From Intrasporangium_A sp039812505 (lineage in GTDB: Bacteria > Actinomycetota > Actinomycetes > Actinomycetales > Dermatophilaceae): 30,804 nucleotides of DNA. This document shows, one piece after another, positions 15,912-23,324 of the stretch (the stretch's first letter is position 1; every line of letters starts with the position of its first letter). The translations under genes were made by a program, and so were the position numbers. The DNA lies in the NCBI RefSeq assembly GCF_039812505.1, contig NZ_JBDIAQ010000029.1, positions 1 to 30,804 of the forward strand, read 5' to 3'. Under the pieces are notes generated by a model. That model worked only from the letters and a program-made list of their open reading frames with translations. It was not told the origin of the DNA and did no database searches.

Positions 15912-17194
15912 CCGGCTTCCTGGCGTTGCTCGGCCTGACCCGCGCGGGCTTCACCGCGCCGAGCTTCGCGATCTTCACCGACCTGCTGACCGGCTGGGTG
16001 TGCGCGCCCGGGCGGCGCACCATCATCGCGATGATCACCGGCGCGGACCCGGCCGGACGGCGCGCGCACGACGCGTACCACCGGTTCGTCCGGGACGGGG
16101 CCTGGTCGATGAGCTGGCTCTGGCAGGTGCTGACCGTCCACCTGGTCGGCCGTCTCGTTCCCACCGGAGTGGACGAGCTGGCCTGTGACGACACGCTGTT
16201 CCACCACGAGGGCCGCCACGTCGAGGGCGCCGGGACCTTCCGCGACGCGGTCCGATCCACCGCCAAACGAGTGGTGTACGAGCGCGGGCTCAACCTGGTC
16301 GTGATCACCTTGCAGGTGCGCCCACCCTGGGGCGGGTGCCCGATCGCGGTCCCGGTCAACGCCCGGGTACACCGCAAGAAGGACACCACCACCACGATCG
16401 GGCATGCCGAGGCGATGCTCCGTCAGATCGCCGGCTGGCTGCCCAACCGCGAGCTGCACCTGTGCGCCGACGGCGCCTACGCCACCCTGGCCCGCGACCT
16501 GCCCTCCGGTGTCCAGCTCACCTGCCGGATGCGCCGCGACGCCGCCCTGTACCAGGCCGCGCCACCACGCACCGGTAAACGCGGCCGGCCCCGCACCAAG
16601 GGCGATCGACTGCCCACCCCGGCACAACTGTCCAAGACGCTACCCGCTCGAGTCTTCACCGGCGAGCAGGTCGACGTGCGCGGCGCCACCGTCACCACAC
16701 TGGTCCACGTCACCGACGTGCTCTGGTACGCCGTCAACAAGACCAGCCTGGTCCGGCTGGTCATCGTGCGCGACCCCGACGGCAAGCAGCCCGATGACTA
16801 CTTCTTCACCACCGACCTGCACGCCGCCGCCGCGTCCATCATCACCCGCTACGCCGCGCGCTGGGCAATCGAGGTGTGCTTCCGCGACACCAAGCAAGAC
16901 CTCGGCGCCCAGAACCCGCAGTCATGGAAACGCCGCGGACCCGAACGCGCCGCCGCGCTCTCGCTCTGGCTGCACGCCGCCACCTGGTGCTGGTACCTGT
17001 GTGCCCACCCCGACGGCCGGACCTGGACCCCACGACCCTGGTACCGGCACAAGGCCACACCCAGCTTCCTCGACGCCCTCGCCGCGCTCCGCAAAGCCCT
17101 GTGGTCACAACGAATTACAGCCATGTCGCGCTCCGAGCCCGACAACACGAAAATCACCGAAGCCATCCTCGACACGCTCGCCTACGCCGCATAG
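15908..17194 (+). CDS. DDE transposase of the intact IS (428 aa)
   Basis: GTG 15908 is used as start because it overlaps the upstream stop (GTGA). The acidic triad is readable: Asp94 or 95 in VDELACDDTLFHH, Asp188 in LHLCADGAYATL, and Glu322 in RWAIEVCFRDTKQDLG, the last matching the YREK-like motif of IS4/IS701-type enzymes. The beta-strand insertion between the second Asp and Glu is of the usual kind. It ends 12 nt before the right terminal repeat, a normal layout. No frameshift or stop interrupts it. Confidence 0.9.
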   Translation: MTGFLALLGLTRAGFTAPSFAIFTDLLTGWVCAPGRRTIIAMITGADPAGRRAHDAYHRFVRDGAWSMSWLWQVLTVHLVGRLVPTGVDELACDDTLFHHEGRHVEGAGTFRDAVRSTAKRVVYERGLNLVVITLQVRPPWGGCPIAVPVNARVHRKKDTTTTIGHAEAMLRQIAGWLPNRELHLCADGAYATLARDLPSGVQLTCRMRRDAALYQAAPPRTGKRGRPRTKGDRLPTPAQLSKTLPARVFTGEQVDVRGATVTTLVHVTDVLWYAVNKTSLVRLVIVRDPDGKQPDDYFFTTDLHAAAASIITRYAARWAIEVCFRDTKQDLGAQNPQSWKRRGPERAAALSLWLHAATWCWYLCAHPDGRTWTPRPWYRHKATPSFLDALAALRKALWSQRITAMSRSEPDNTKITEAILDTLAYAA

Positions 17195-17206
17195 CCGAAC
17201 CGGGGA

Positions 17207-18523
17207 GTGCGAAACTCCACTGAGACCGAGGACGACATCCCCGCCGTCCTGACGATCCGGCGCCGGTCGTTCGGCCCGCTCGATCCCGGCAGCGAGGCCT
17301 GGTGGCGCGCCGTCGCCGCCGAGGTCATCAGCGGGCGCTGGCTCGCGGTAGTCGACGAGTCCGACACGGTGCTGGGTGCCGGACGGGCGCGCCCGTTCGA
17401 ACAGGCTTGGGGCGGAAGGCATCTGGCGATGGGTGGGGTCGCCGGCGTGTACGTGGACCCGGCCGCGCGCGGTCGTGGGGCGGCGTCCGTGCTCATGCGC
17501 GGCCTGCTCGAGCGCATGGCCGGACTGGGGGACGCCGTCACCTGTCTCTTCGCCACGGCACCGGCGCTCTACCGCGGGGTGGGCTACGAGTTCGGTGGCG
17601 TACGACCGCGCTACACGTATGCCGCCCACGACCTGCGCGCCCTGCGCGCCCTCGGTGGTCGGCTGCGTCCCCGACCGGCCGTCGTCGCGGACGCCGAGCT
17701 GGTCCACTCCGTAATGCGCGCGGACCAGGTCCGGCACCGGCTCTGCGGGCCCCGACTGCCGAGCGTGCCGCAGTGGCGCGAGCAGCTGGCCGACGAGCAG
17801 GCAATCCACTACGTGCTCGACGGGCAGGACGGCGGGCCAAAGGGATTCGTCGCCTACTCGCTTGCGGACTCCACGTTGACCGTCACCGACCTCGTCGGCG
17901 ACAGCGCGCCGGCGGCGGCCGCGCTGTGGGGGGTCGTCGCGTCCGGGTCCTCTACCGCACCGACGGTCCGGGCCTACCTGGACCCGCGGGACCCCGTCGC
18001 CCTGCTCGCCGGAGCGGAGGCCCGGCACGAGGTGCGGCAGCAGACCTGGATGCTGCGGGTCGTCGACCTCGTGAAGGCGGTGGCCGGTCGGGGCTTCGCG
18101 CCGCACCTGACCGCTTCGGTGCAGGTGCGGCTGCACGACCCGGACCTGCCCGCCAACTCCGGCACCTGGCGCCTGGACGTCTCCGACGGCTCGGGAACCG
18201 CCACCCGCATCGAGAGCGACGTTGCCGAGGGGCCGGCTGCCGACGCGCCGGCTGCCGACGAGCCGGTTGCCGACGAGCCGGTTGCCGCCGAGTGGTCGGC
18301 CGGTCGAGGTGCCGCAGAGTGGTCGGCCGGTCGAGGTGCCACCGAGTGGTCGGCCGCTCGGGGTGCCGTCGAGATGGGGCCACGGGGCCTGGCGGCGCTG
18401 TGGTGTGGCTGGTCGATGTCGCGGCTACGCCAGGCCGGCCTCGCCGCGGGTGGTGGCCTCGATGACGACGCGTGCCTCGACGCGATCTTCGCGTGCACAC
18501 CCTTCATGACCGAGTACTTCTGA
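17207..18523 (+). CDS. Eis-like GNAT N-acetyltransferase (438 aa), start codon supplied by the IS end
   Basis: The first GNAT domain has the acetyl-CoA loop VDPAARGRGAASVLM at about 83-97, then LFATAPALYRGVGYEFGG; the second GNAT-like half and the C-terminal sterol-carrier-like domain end in PFMTEYF, where Eis enzymes use the terminal carboxylate. Eis proteins acetylate amines such as aminoglycosides or lysines. The GTG at 17207 and the first five codons lie in the IS right terminal repeat; family alignment from memory (TEDD near residue 8) suggests only a few residues are lost. Residues 340-386 are tandem repeats (five-residue ADEPV type, then nine-residue AAEWSAGRG type) not usual in Eis. 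No ribosome site is evident, so expression may be reduced or driven from the IS. Confidence 0.8.
   Translation: MRNSTETEDDIPAVLTIRRRSFGPLDPGSEAWWRAVAAEVISGRWLAVVDESDTVLGAGRARPFEQAWGGRHLAMGGVAGVYVDPAARGRGAASVLMRGLLERMAGLGDAVTCLFATAPALYRGVGYEFGGVRPRYTYAAHDLRALRALGGRLRPRPAVVADAELVHSVMRADQVRHRLCGPRLPSVPQWREQLADEQAIHYVLDGQDGGPKGFVAYSLADSTLTVTDLVGDSAPAAAALWGVVASGSSTAPTVRAYLDPRDPVALLAGAEARHEVRQQTWMLRVVDLVKAVAGRGFAPHLTASVQVRLHDPDLPANSGTWRLDVSDGSGTATRIESDVAEGPAADAPAADEPVADEPVAAEWSAGRGAAEWSAGRGATEWSAARGAVEMGPRGLAALWCGWSMSRLRQAGLAAGGGLDDDACLDAIFACTPFMTEYF
18224..18364 (+). repeat. Two adjoining in-frame minisatellites in the Eis-like gene
   Basis: Four 15-bp units beginning GCCGA (18224-18283) encode variants of A-D-E-P-V; they are followed by three 27-bp units (18284-18310, 18311-18337, 18338-18364) encoding A-A-E-W-S-A-G-R-G with few changes. 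Both unit sizes keep the frame, so copy number can vary without breaking the protein. Confidence 0.85.
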
Positions 18524-18550
18524 CTGGGCCTCCGCGGCCTCATGCGACTC

Positions 18551-18608
18551 ACCGAGCAACAGCCAAGTTCGACGGTTGCAGCCGTCGATGTCTGCAGCTA
18601 CTCGAGGT
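18551..18608. repeat. Palindromic intergenic repeat, copy A (degenerate)
   Basis: ACCGAGCAACAGCCAAGTTC continues into GACGGTTGCAGCCGTCGA and matches copy B at 21279 along about 38 bp with few differences. The right arm is decayed. It lies between the 3' ends of two convergent genes (Eis-like and MFS), a natural place for a bidirectional terminator. Confidence 0.6.
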
Positions 18609-18660
18609 GTTCGTCTTTCGTGCTACCCGATCGGGTCGGCGGTGCTGCTCGTACCAGGAG

Positions 18661-19890
18661 TCACCGTGCCGGGGCCGGCTCGCGCACCGCGGGGATCGCG
18701 AGCAGGGCGATCACCGCCATGGCGCCGACCACGAGCAGCGAGTGCAGCACTCCGACGTGGTCGCCCAGGAAGCCGAGCAACGGCGGGCCGCCCAGGAAGG
18801 CCGCGTAGCCGATCGTCGAGACGACGCTCAGCCGGGCGGCGGCACGGCGCGGGTCGTCGGCCGCGGCGCTCATCCCGACCGGGAAGCCGAGGCTGGCCCC
18901 GACCCCCCAGATCGCCGCACCCACGAACGCGAGCACCGGGCCACCGAAGACGACCAGGACGCACCCGACGACGGCCGAGACGAACAGGACCCGCAGCACC
19001 GGGACGCGGCCGTGCAGGTCGAGCAGGCGGGTCCCGACGATCCGCCCGAGCGTCATGAAGGTGAGGAAGACGGCGAAGCCGAGCACCCCGGCCCAACGCG
19101 GCAGGTCGTAGCCCTCCGAGAATGCGACCGCGACCCAGTCGTTGGCGGTGCCCTCGGTGAAGGCGGCCGCCAGCATGACCACGCCGATCAGCAGGGTCCG
19201 CGGCTCGAGCCATGCCGCGCCGACACCCTTCGCGACCGGATCAGTGCTCTCTCGATCGGGATTGGTGCCCTCTCGATCGGGAATGGTGCTCTCTCGATCG
19301 GGGGAGGGCAGGAAGTGGCGCAGCAACAACGGGGCGGCGCCGAGCAGGAGCAACGCGGCCGCCGCGAGATGGGCCACGACCGGCACGTGCAGTCCCGACA
19401 GGAGCGCCCCGACCAGGGCGGAGGCGACCGTGCCGGCGCTGAACATCGCGTGGAAGTGCGGCATGACCGAGCGCCCGAGGAGCCGCTCCACGGAGGCCCC
19501 CTCGAAGTTCATCCCGACGTCGAAGATGCCGACGCCGAGGCCGGTGACGAGCAGCGTCACCATCAGCACCGGACGGCTGGCGAACACCGTCACTGCGACG
19601 CCCGCGCCGACCAGCCCGGCTGCCTGGACGACACCCGCGCCGACCACGGTGCGCGCCGCCCCGAACCGGTCGGTGAACCAGCCGGACATCGGCAGGCCCA
19701 GCACCGACCCGGCCGACAGGGCCAGCAGGGTCACGCCCAGCTCGCCGGGGGACAGCCCGAGCGTGTGCTTGATGTCGGGCACGCGCGAGGCGAACGCGGC
19801 GAACGCGATGCCCGTGACCGCGAACGCCGCGAACACCGCCGACCGAGCCGCATGGACCCTCGGCGTCGGCAGCGCGTCGGTCATCAGCAT
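18661..19890 (-). CDS. MFS transporter (409 aa)
   Basis: AGGAGG lies about 9 nt before ATG 19890; a second ATG two codons on is possible. About twelve hydrophobic segments in two halves, with the conserved loop-2 sequence GWFTDRFGAARTV (MFS motif G-x-x-x-D-R-x-G) after segment 2 and the related 'GRIVGTRLLDLHGR' in the second half. The central cytoplasmic loop holds a 21-bp tandem repeat (PDREST-type). Loss of LacI-type repression is likely its control, since it faces the LacI gene across two operator-like repeats. Substrate is unknown; sugar or drug efflux are both possible. Confidence 0.9.
   Translation of the reverse strand: MLMTDALPTPRVHAARSAVFAAFAVTGIAFAAFASRVPDIKHTLGLSPGELGVTLLALSAGSVLGLPMSGWFTDRFGAARTVVGAGVVQAAGLVGAGVAVTVFASRPVLMVTLLVTGLGVGIFDVGMNFEGASVERLLGRSVMPHFHAMFSAGTVASALVGALLSGLHVPVVAHLAAAALLLLGAAPLLLRHFLPSPDRESTIPDREGTNPDRESTDPVAKGVGAAWLEPRTLLIGVVMLAAAFTEGTANDWVAVAFSEGYDLPRWAGVLGFAVFLTFMTLGRIVGTRLLDLHGRVPVLRVLFVSAVVGCVLVVFGGPVLAFVGAAIWGVGASLGFPVGMSAAADDPRRAAARLSVVSTIGYAAFLGGPPLLGFLGDHVGVLHSLLVVGAMAVIALLAIPAVREPAPAR
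19242..19304 (-). repeat. Three 21-bp tandem repeats in the MFS central loop
   Basis: The word TCTCGATCGGG recurs with 21-bp spacing, starting at about 19250, 19271 and 19292 in the plus-strand text, encoding seven-residue units of P-D-R-E-(S/G)-T-x. The frame is kept, and the region lies between membrane halves where length change is tolerated. Confidence 0.8.
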
Positions 19891-19911
19891 CCCCTTGTTC
19901 CTCCTGGACGG

Positions 19912-19940
19912 TCGAATCGTTTCGGGTCGAATCGTTTCGA
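19912..19940. promoter_or_regulatory. Tandem LacI-type operators between MFS and LacI genes
   Basis: TCGAATCGTTTCG appears at 19912-19924 and again at 19927-19939, 15 bp apart. Each is an imperfect palindrome, TCGAA-TCGT-TTCGA. They lie 21 nt upstream of the MFS start and 13 nt upstream of the LacI start, so a bound repressor could block both promoters. Confidence 0.65.
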
Positions 19941-19953
19941 TATCATCGTCCAC

Positions 19954-21036
19954 ATGCCCCCCCAGCGTCAAGCCAGCAGCACCCTACGGGACGTCGCCGA
20001 GCGCGCCCACGTGTCCCTGTCGACGGCCTCGCTGGTCTTCAGCGGCAAGGGACCGGTCGCCACCGAGACCGCCGAGCGGGTACGGGCGGCTGCCGCCGAG
20101 CTCGGCTACCTCGGTCCCAACCCGCTGGCCTCCTCGCTGCGGCAGGGTCGCTCGGGCGTCGTCGGCGTCGTGGTCGAGGGCCGGGTCCGGCACGCCTTCC
20201 AGGACCCGTTCGCCGTGTCGGTCCTCGACGGCCTCGCCGAGGTGCTCGACACCATCCCGACCGGCCTGCTCCTCGTCGGCCAGTCCCCGGACGACCCGGA
20301 CGCGCTGCTGCGCCAGCTGGGTGGACTGGCCCTCGACGCGGTCGTGTTCGCGCTGTGCGGGCTCGACCGCTCACCCGCCGTCGACTACCTCGCGGCACGC
20401 CGGGTCCCGATGGTCGGCACCAGCGCCCCGGTCGACCGGCGCGTCACGCAGGTACGGGTCGACGAACGGGCCGCAGGTGCGACCATCGCCCGGTACGTGC
20501 ACGACCTCGGGCACCGGCGGGTCGCCCACGTCGCGATGCAGCTGACCCCCGGTTCACCGGCGGGCCCGGCCCCGCGCGCGGTGCCGCGGTCGGCCCGGTA
20601 CGTGGCCGCCTTCGCCCGCCTCCGGGGGTTTCGCGACGTCTTCGGCCCGGCAGCCGAGGTGGTCCAGACCGGCGACGGGCCGGGGTTCGAGGAGGGCCGG
20701 GCGGCGGGCCGGGCCCTGCTCGACCGGCCCCGGTCGGAGCGGCCCACTGCGATAGTGGCGCAGTCCGACGTCATCGCCGCCGGCGTCGTGCTCGCGGCCG
20801 AGGAGCTCGGCCTGCAGGTACCGGAGGAGCTCAGCGTCACCGGCTTCGACGGGGTGCGGCTGCCCTGGCTGGCGCACCGGCTGACGACGATGGACCAGCA
20901 CGGCCACGACAAGGGCCGCCTGCTCGGCACGCTGGTCAAGCAGGCCCTGGACGGGACCCGGCCGCGCAGCCGCACCGAGCCGGTCGAGCTGCGCGAGGGC
21001 ACGACGACCGCGCCGTGGCCGCCGGCCGGGAGGTAG
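19954..21036 (+). CDS. LacI-family transcriptional regulator (360 aa)
   Basis: ATG 19954 gives the classical N-terminus: helix-turn-helix TLRDVAERAHVSLSTASLVF (residues 10-29), then ERVRAAAAELGYLGPNPLAS and the hinge. The periplasmic-binding-protein-like sensor domain follows with GVVGVVVEGR, LLVGQSPDDPDALLRQL, RVPMVGTSAP, DLGHRRVAHV and PTAIVAQSDVIAAGVVLAAEELGLQVPEELSVTGFDG, all standard for LacI regulators. No clear ribosome site, so the mRNA may be leaderless or nearly so. It probably represses the divergent MFS gene and itself through 19912-19940; the ligand is likely a sugar but is not indicated. Confidence 0.92.
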   Translation: MPPQRQASSTLRDVAERAHVSLSTASLVFSGKGPVATETAERVRAAAAELGYLGPNPLASSLRQGRSGVVGVVVEGRVRHAFQDPFAVSVLDGLAEVLDTIPTGLLLVGQSPDDPDALLRQLGGLALDAVVFALCGLDRSPAVDYLAARRVPMVGTSAPVDRRVTQVRVDERAAGATIARYVHDLGHRRVAHVAMQLTPGSPAGPAPRAVPRSARYVAAFARLRGFRDVFGPAAEVVQTGDGPGFEEGRAAGRALLDRPRSERPTAIVAQSDVIAAGVVLAAEELGLQVPEELSVTGFDGVRLPWLAHRLTTMDQHGHDKGRLLGTLVKQALDGTRPRSRTEPVELREGTTTAPWPPAGR

Positions 21037-21102
21037 TACCCGCTCGACCGGGAGCCGCTCGACGCGGACGTACTGAGCGGCATACGGCCGAAGTGAGCGC
21101 GT

Positions 21103-21190
21103 GACACCCCGCGCACCTGGAAGAGCTCTCCTACCCTTGCTGCGTTCCCGCCCTGGGGGAGTTCGGAGAGGTACCACCACGCGGGGTGCC
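21103..21190 (-). ncRNA. ffs: Signal recognition particle RNA, small bacterial type (4.5S)
   Basis: On the minus strand the RNA reads from GGCACCCCGCG to its complement CGCGGGGTGTC, with the conserved SRP domain IV loop GGGAACGCAGCAAGGGTAG in the middle (binding site of Ffh). Length is about 88 nt, in the range of small SRP RNAs. TACACT at 21198-21203 (minus strand) lies 7 nt before the predicted 5' end and can serve as -10 box; no good -35 is seen. Ends are estimated from the stem. Confidence 0.93.
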
Positions 21191-21271
21191 GGGCGCCAGT
21201 GTATGCCGCCCGCCCCGGCCCCCGCGAGTTGCCCCGCTCCCGGCCTGGCCGACCAGAACCGCCCAACCCTT

Positions 21272-21341
21272 GCAACAGACCGAGAACCTGCCAAGTTCGC
21301 CGGTTGCAACCGTCGAAGATGGCAGGTTCTCGGTGTGTTGC
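21272..21341. repeat. Long palindromic repeat, copy B
   Basis: The 22-nt arms 21272-21293 and 21320-21341 are complementary with one mismatch (ACCGAGAACCTGCCA against TGGCAGGTTCTCGGT). The interior holds a second perfect palindrome, CGGTTGCAACCG, so the whole 70 bp folds into one hairpin. It lies downstream of the last sugar-permease gene (stop 21394, minus strand) and upstream of the SRP RNA, as a terminator or mRNA end stabiliser would. Confidence 0.8.
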
Positions 21342-21393
21342 CGAACCGTTGGCGTGTCGTGGCAGGCGAGCGGGCAGGCCCGCCCCTACCGGC

Positions 21394-22311
21394 CTACTTC
21401 ACCGAGCCGCTCATCAGCCCGCCGACGAAGTACTTGCCGAGGATGATGTAGACCAGCAGCGTCGGCAGCGACGCCAGCAGGACGCCCGCCATGATCGACG
21501 GGTAGTCCGGGTTCTGGCCGCCGGCGAGCTCGTTGAGCGCGTAGGTGACCGGGCCGTTGTTGCGGTTGGTCAGGAACAGGGCGAACAGGAAGTCGTTCCA
21601 CGCCGAGGTGAACTGCCAGATCATGGTGACCACGAAGGCCGGGACCGAGATCGGCAGGGCGATCGACCAGAAGGTGCGTGCCGTGCCCGCCCCATCGACC
21701 TTGGCCGCCTCTAGGATCTCGTTCGGCACCGCGGTCGCGTAGTAGTTGCGGAAGATCAGCGCACAGATCGGGATGCCGTAGATCAGGTGCACCACGATCA
21801 GCTTCCAGATGCCGTCGAACCAGGACATGCCGGGCTGGGACTGCACCTGGATCAGCAGGCCCTGCAACGGGATCAGGATCGCCTGGTAGGGGATGAACAT
21901 CCCGAACAGGAACAGCGTGAAGACCAGCGTGGCGCCCTTGAACCGCCACTTGGCGAAGACGAACCCGTTGAGCGAGCCGAGCATGGCCGAGAGCACCGCG
22001 ACCGACACGGCCAGCACGACCGAGCGCCACAGCGGGGGCGCGAGCGTGGCCCACGCCGCCTTCCAGCCCTGCACGGACCAGGTCGACGGCAGCGACCACG
22101 CCTGCCGGGCGTTGACCTCGCCGCTCGTCTTCAGGCTGGTCACGACCAGGACGTAGAGCGGGATCAGGATCAGGATCAGGAAGCCGAGCAGGAGCGCGTA
22201 GCGCAGCGTCCGCCCCAGCACCGTTCCCTCGGTGCCCGGCGCGCGGCCGGTGGCCTTCCGGGTCGGGATGGGCCGGGCAACCGGGGCCGACTCGGTGGTC
22301 GTGGCGGTCAT
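21394..22311 (-). CDS. Sugar ABC transporter permease, MalG-type (305 aa)
   Basis: An N-terminal 30-residue basic extension, six membrane segments and the EAA loop EAAKVDGAGTARTFWSIALP at about 205-225, which contacts the ATPase. Family: CUT1 carbohydrate permeases (MalG/UgpE-like). Start ATG 22311 overlaps the stop of the MalF-type gene by 4 bp. Ends with the usual 'GKYFVGGLMSGSVK'. No ATP-binding gene is in the operon, so it probably shares a genome-encoded MsiK-like ATPase, as is known in actinobacteria. Confidence 0.93.
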   Translation of the reverse strand: MTATTTESAPVARPIPTRKATGRAPGTEGTVLGRTLRYALLLGFLILILIPLYVLVVTSLKTSGEVNARQAWSLPSTWSVQGWKAAWATLAPPLWRSVVLAVSVAVLSAMLGSLNGFVFAKWRFKGATLVFTLFLFGMFIPYQAILIPLQGLLIQVQSQPGMSWFDGIWKLIVVHLIYGIPICALIFRNYYATAVPNEILEAAKVDGAGTARTFWSIALPISVPAFVVTMIWQFTSAWNDFLFALFLTNRNNGPVTYALNELAGGQNPDYPSIMAGVLLASLPTLLVYIILGKYFVGGLMSGSVK

Positions 22312-23213
22312 CCGCGCACCTCCTTCTCGGTCTTGTTCGTGTAGTAGAGGTACGGGATGACGATCAGCGCGACCAGCACCAGCAGGATCGTCGCGTTGAC
22401 CGCCGCCGCGGTCGCGTCACCCTGCTGGAACAGCTGGGTCCACATCATCGTCGAGGGCACCGAGGCCTTGTAGGAGTTCTGCCCGGCGATCGCGTAGATC
22501 AGGTCGAACATCTTCATCGACATGTGCCCGACGATGATCAGCGCCGACAGTGCGATCGGGGACAGCTGCGGGAACAGCACGTGCCGGTAGATCTTCCACT
22601 CCGAGGCGCCGTCGATCCGCGCCGCCTCGCGCTGGTCGTCGCTGATGCCGCGGAAGCCGGCGAGGAACAGGGCCATCACGTAGCCGGACAGCTGCCAGAT
22701 CGCGGGGATCGCCATCGCCGCCATGGACAGGCTGTTCGGCGACTGCCACCAGCTCGACTGGAAGCGTTCCAGGCCGAGCATGGCGAGCAGCTGGTTCAGG
22801 CCCGAGGCCTGGTCGCCCTTGCCGGGAGCGAGCAGCCAGCGCCAGACGACGCCGGCCGCGATGAACGAGATCGCCATGGGCAGCAGGTAGATCGAGCGGA
22901 AGATCCCCTCGGCGGTCACGCCCTTCTCGAGCAGGATCGCCCAGAGCAGCCCGAAGAACATCGTGCCGGCCACGAAGACCACGGTCAGCACGAGCAGGTT
23001 GAACAGGGCGTGCTGGTAGTCGGCGGACCCGAGCAGCTGCGAGTAGTTCGCAGCCCCGCCGGGGTGCACCACGCGTTTGGTGGCCCGCGTCTCCACGCGG
23101 TCGAACGAGGTCGACACGTTCTGGAAGATGAACCAGTAGACGAAGACCCCGATCAGGATGATCGACGGCAGGACGAACAGGAAGCCGACGAGCTTGTCGC
23201 GACTCTTGCGCAT
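22308..23213 (-). CDS. Sugar ABC transporter permease, MalF-type (301 aa)
   Basis: AAGGAG about 5 nt before ATG 23213. Six predicted membrane segments beginning LVGFLFVLPSIILIGVFVYW and the EAA loop EAARIDGASEWKIYRHVLFP at about 195-215. The FRSIYLLPMAIS sequence before it is typical of CUT1 MalF/UgpA partners. Pairs with the MalG-type gene, which it overlaps by 4 bp. It is separated from the binding-protein gene by two hairpins, which would lower its expression relative to the binding protein. Confidence 0.93.
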   Translation of the reverse strand: MRKSRDKLVGFLFVLPSIILIGVFVYWFIFQNVSTSFDRVETRATKRVVHPGGAANYSQLLGSADYQHALFNLLVLTVVFVAGTMFFGLLWAILLEKGVTAEGIFRSIYLLPMAISFIAAGVVWRWLLAPGKGDQASGLNQLLAMLGLERFQSSWWQSPNSLSMAAMAIPAIWQLSGYVMALFLAGFRGISDDQREAARIDGASEWKIYRHVLFPQLSPIALSALIIVGHMSMKMFDLIYAIAGQNSYKASVPSTMMWTQLFQQGDATAAAVNATILLVLVALIVIPYLYYTNKTEKEVRG

Positions 23214-23225
23214 GAGCTCTCCTTA

Positions 23226-23300
23226 GCGGGTGGTGGCCACCCGCCCCGGGGAGGTATGCCGCTCAGCGTGCCTCGCGAGCGGGCCGAGCGGCATACCTCC
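23226..23300 (-). terminator. Two consecutive hairpins between binding-protein and permease genes
   Basis: Reading on the minus strand, the first hairpin pairs GGAGGTATGCCGCTC (23250-23264) with GAGCGGCATACCTCC (23286-23300), a perfect 15-bp stem with a 21-nt loop. The second pairs GCGGGTGG (23226-23233) with CCACCCGC (23237-23244) with a 3-nt loop. Such structures after the binding-protein gene stabilise that transcript and attenuate the permeases in malE-malF-like operons. Role here is inferred from position. Confidence 0.7.
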
Positions 23301-23324
23301 GGTTCGGTTGGGGCCGGGCGGAAC

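Larger units (their letters stand above)
15433..17220 (+). mobile_element. Complete insertion sequence, 1788 bp, with 15-bp perfect ends and 5-bp target duplication
   Basis: GTGGAGTTTCGCACT at 15433-15447 is the exact reverse complement of AGTGCGAAACTCCAC at 17206-17220. TGAGA flanks the element on both sides (15428-15432 and 17221-17225), a 5-bp target duplication. Inside are a 111-aa accessory frame and a 428-aa DDE transposase overlapping by GTGA. The intact ends, duplication and open transposase mean a recent insertion that is probably still mobile. The transposase looks IS4/IS701-superfamily; exact family not determined. Confidence 0.92.
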
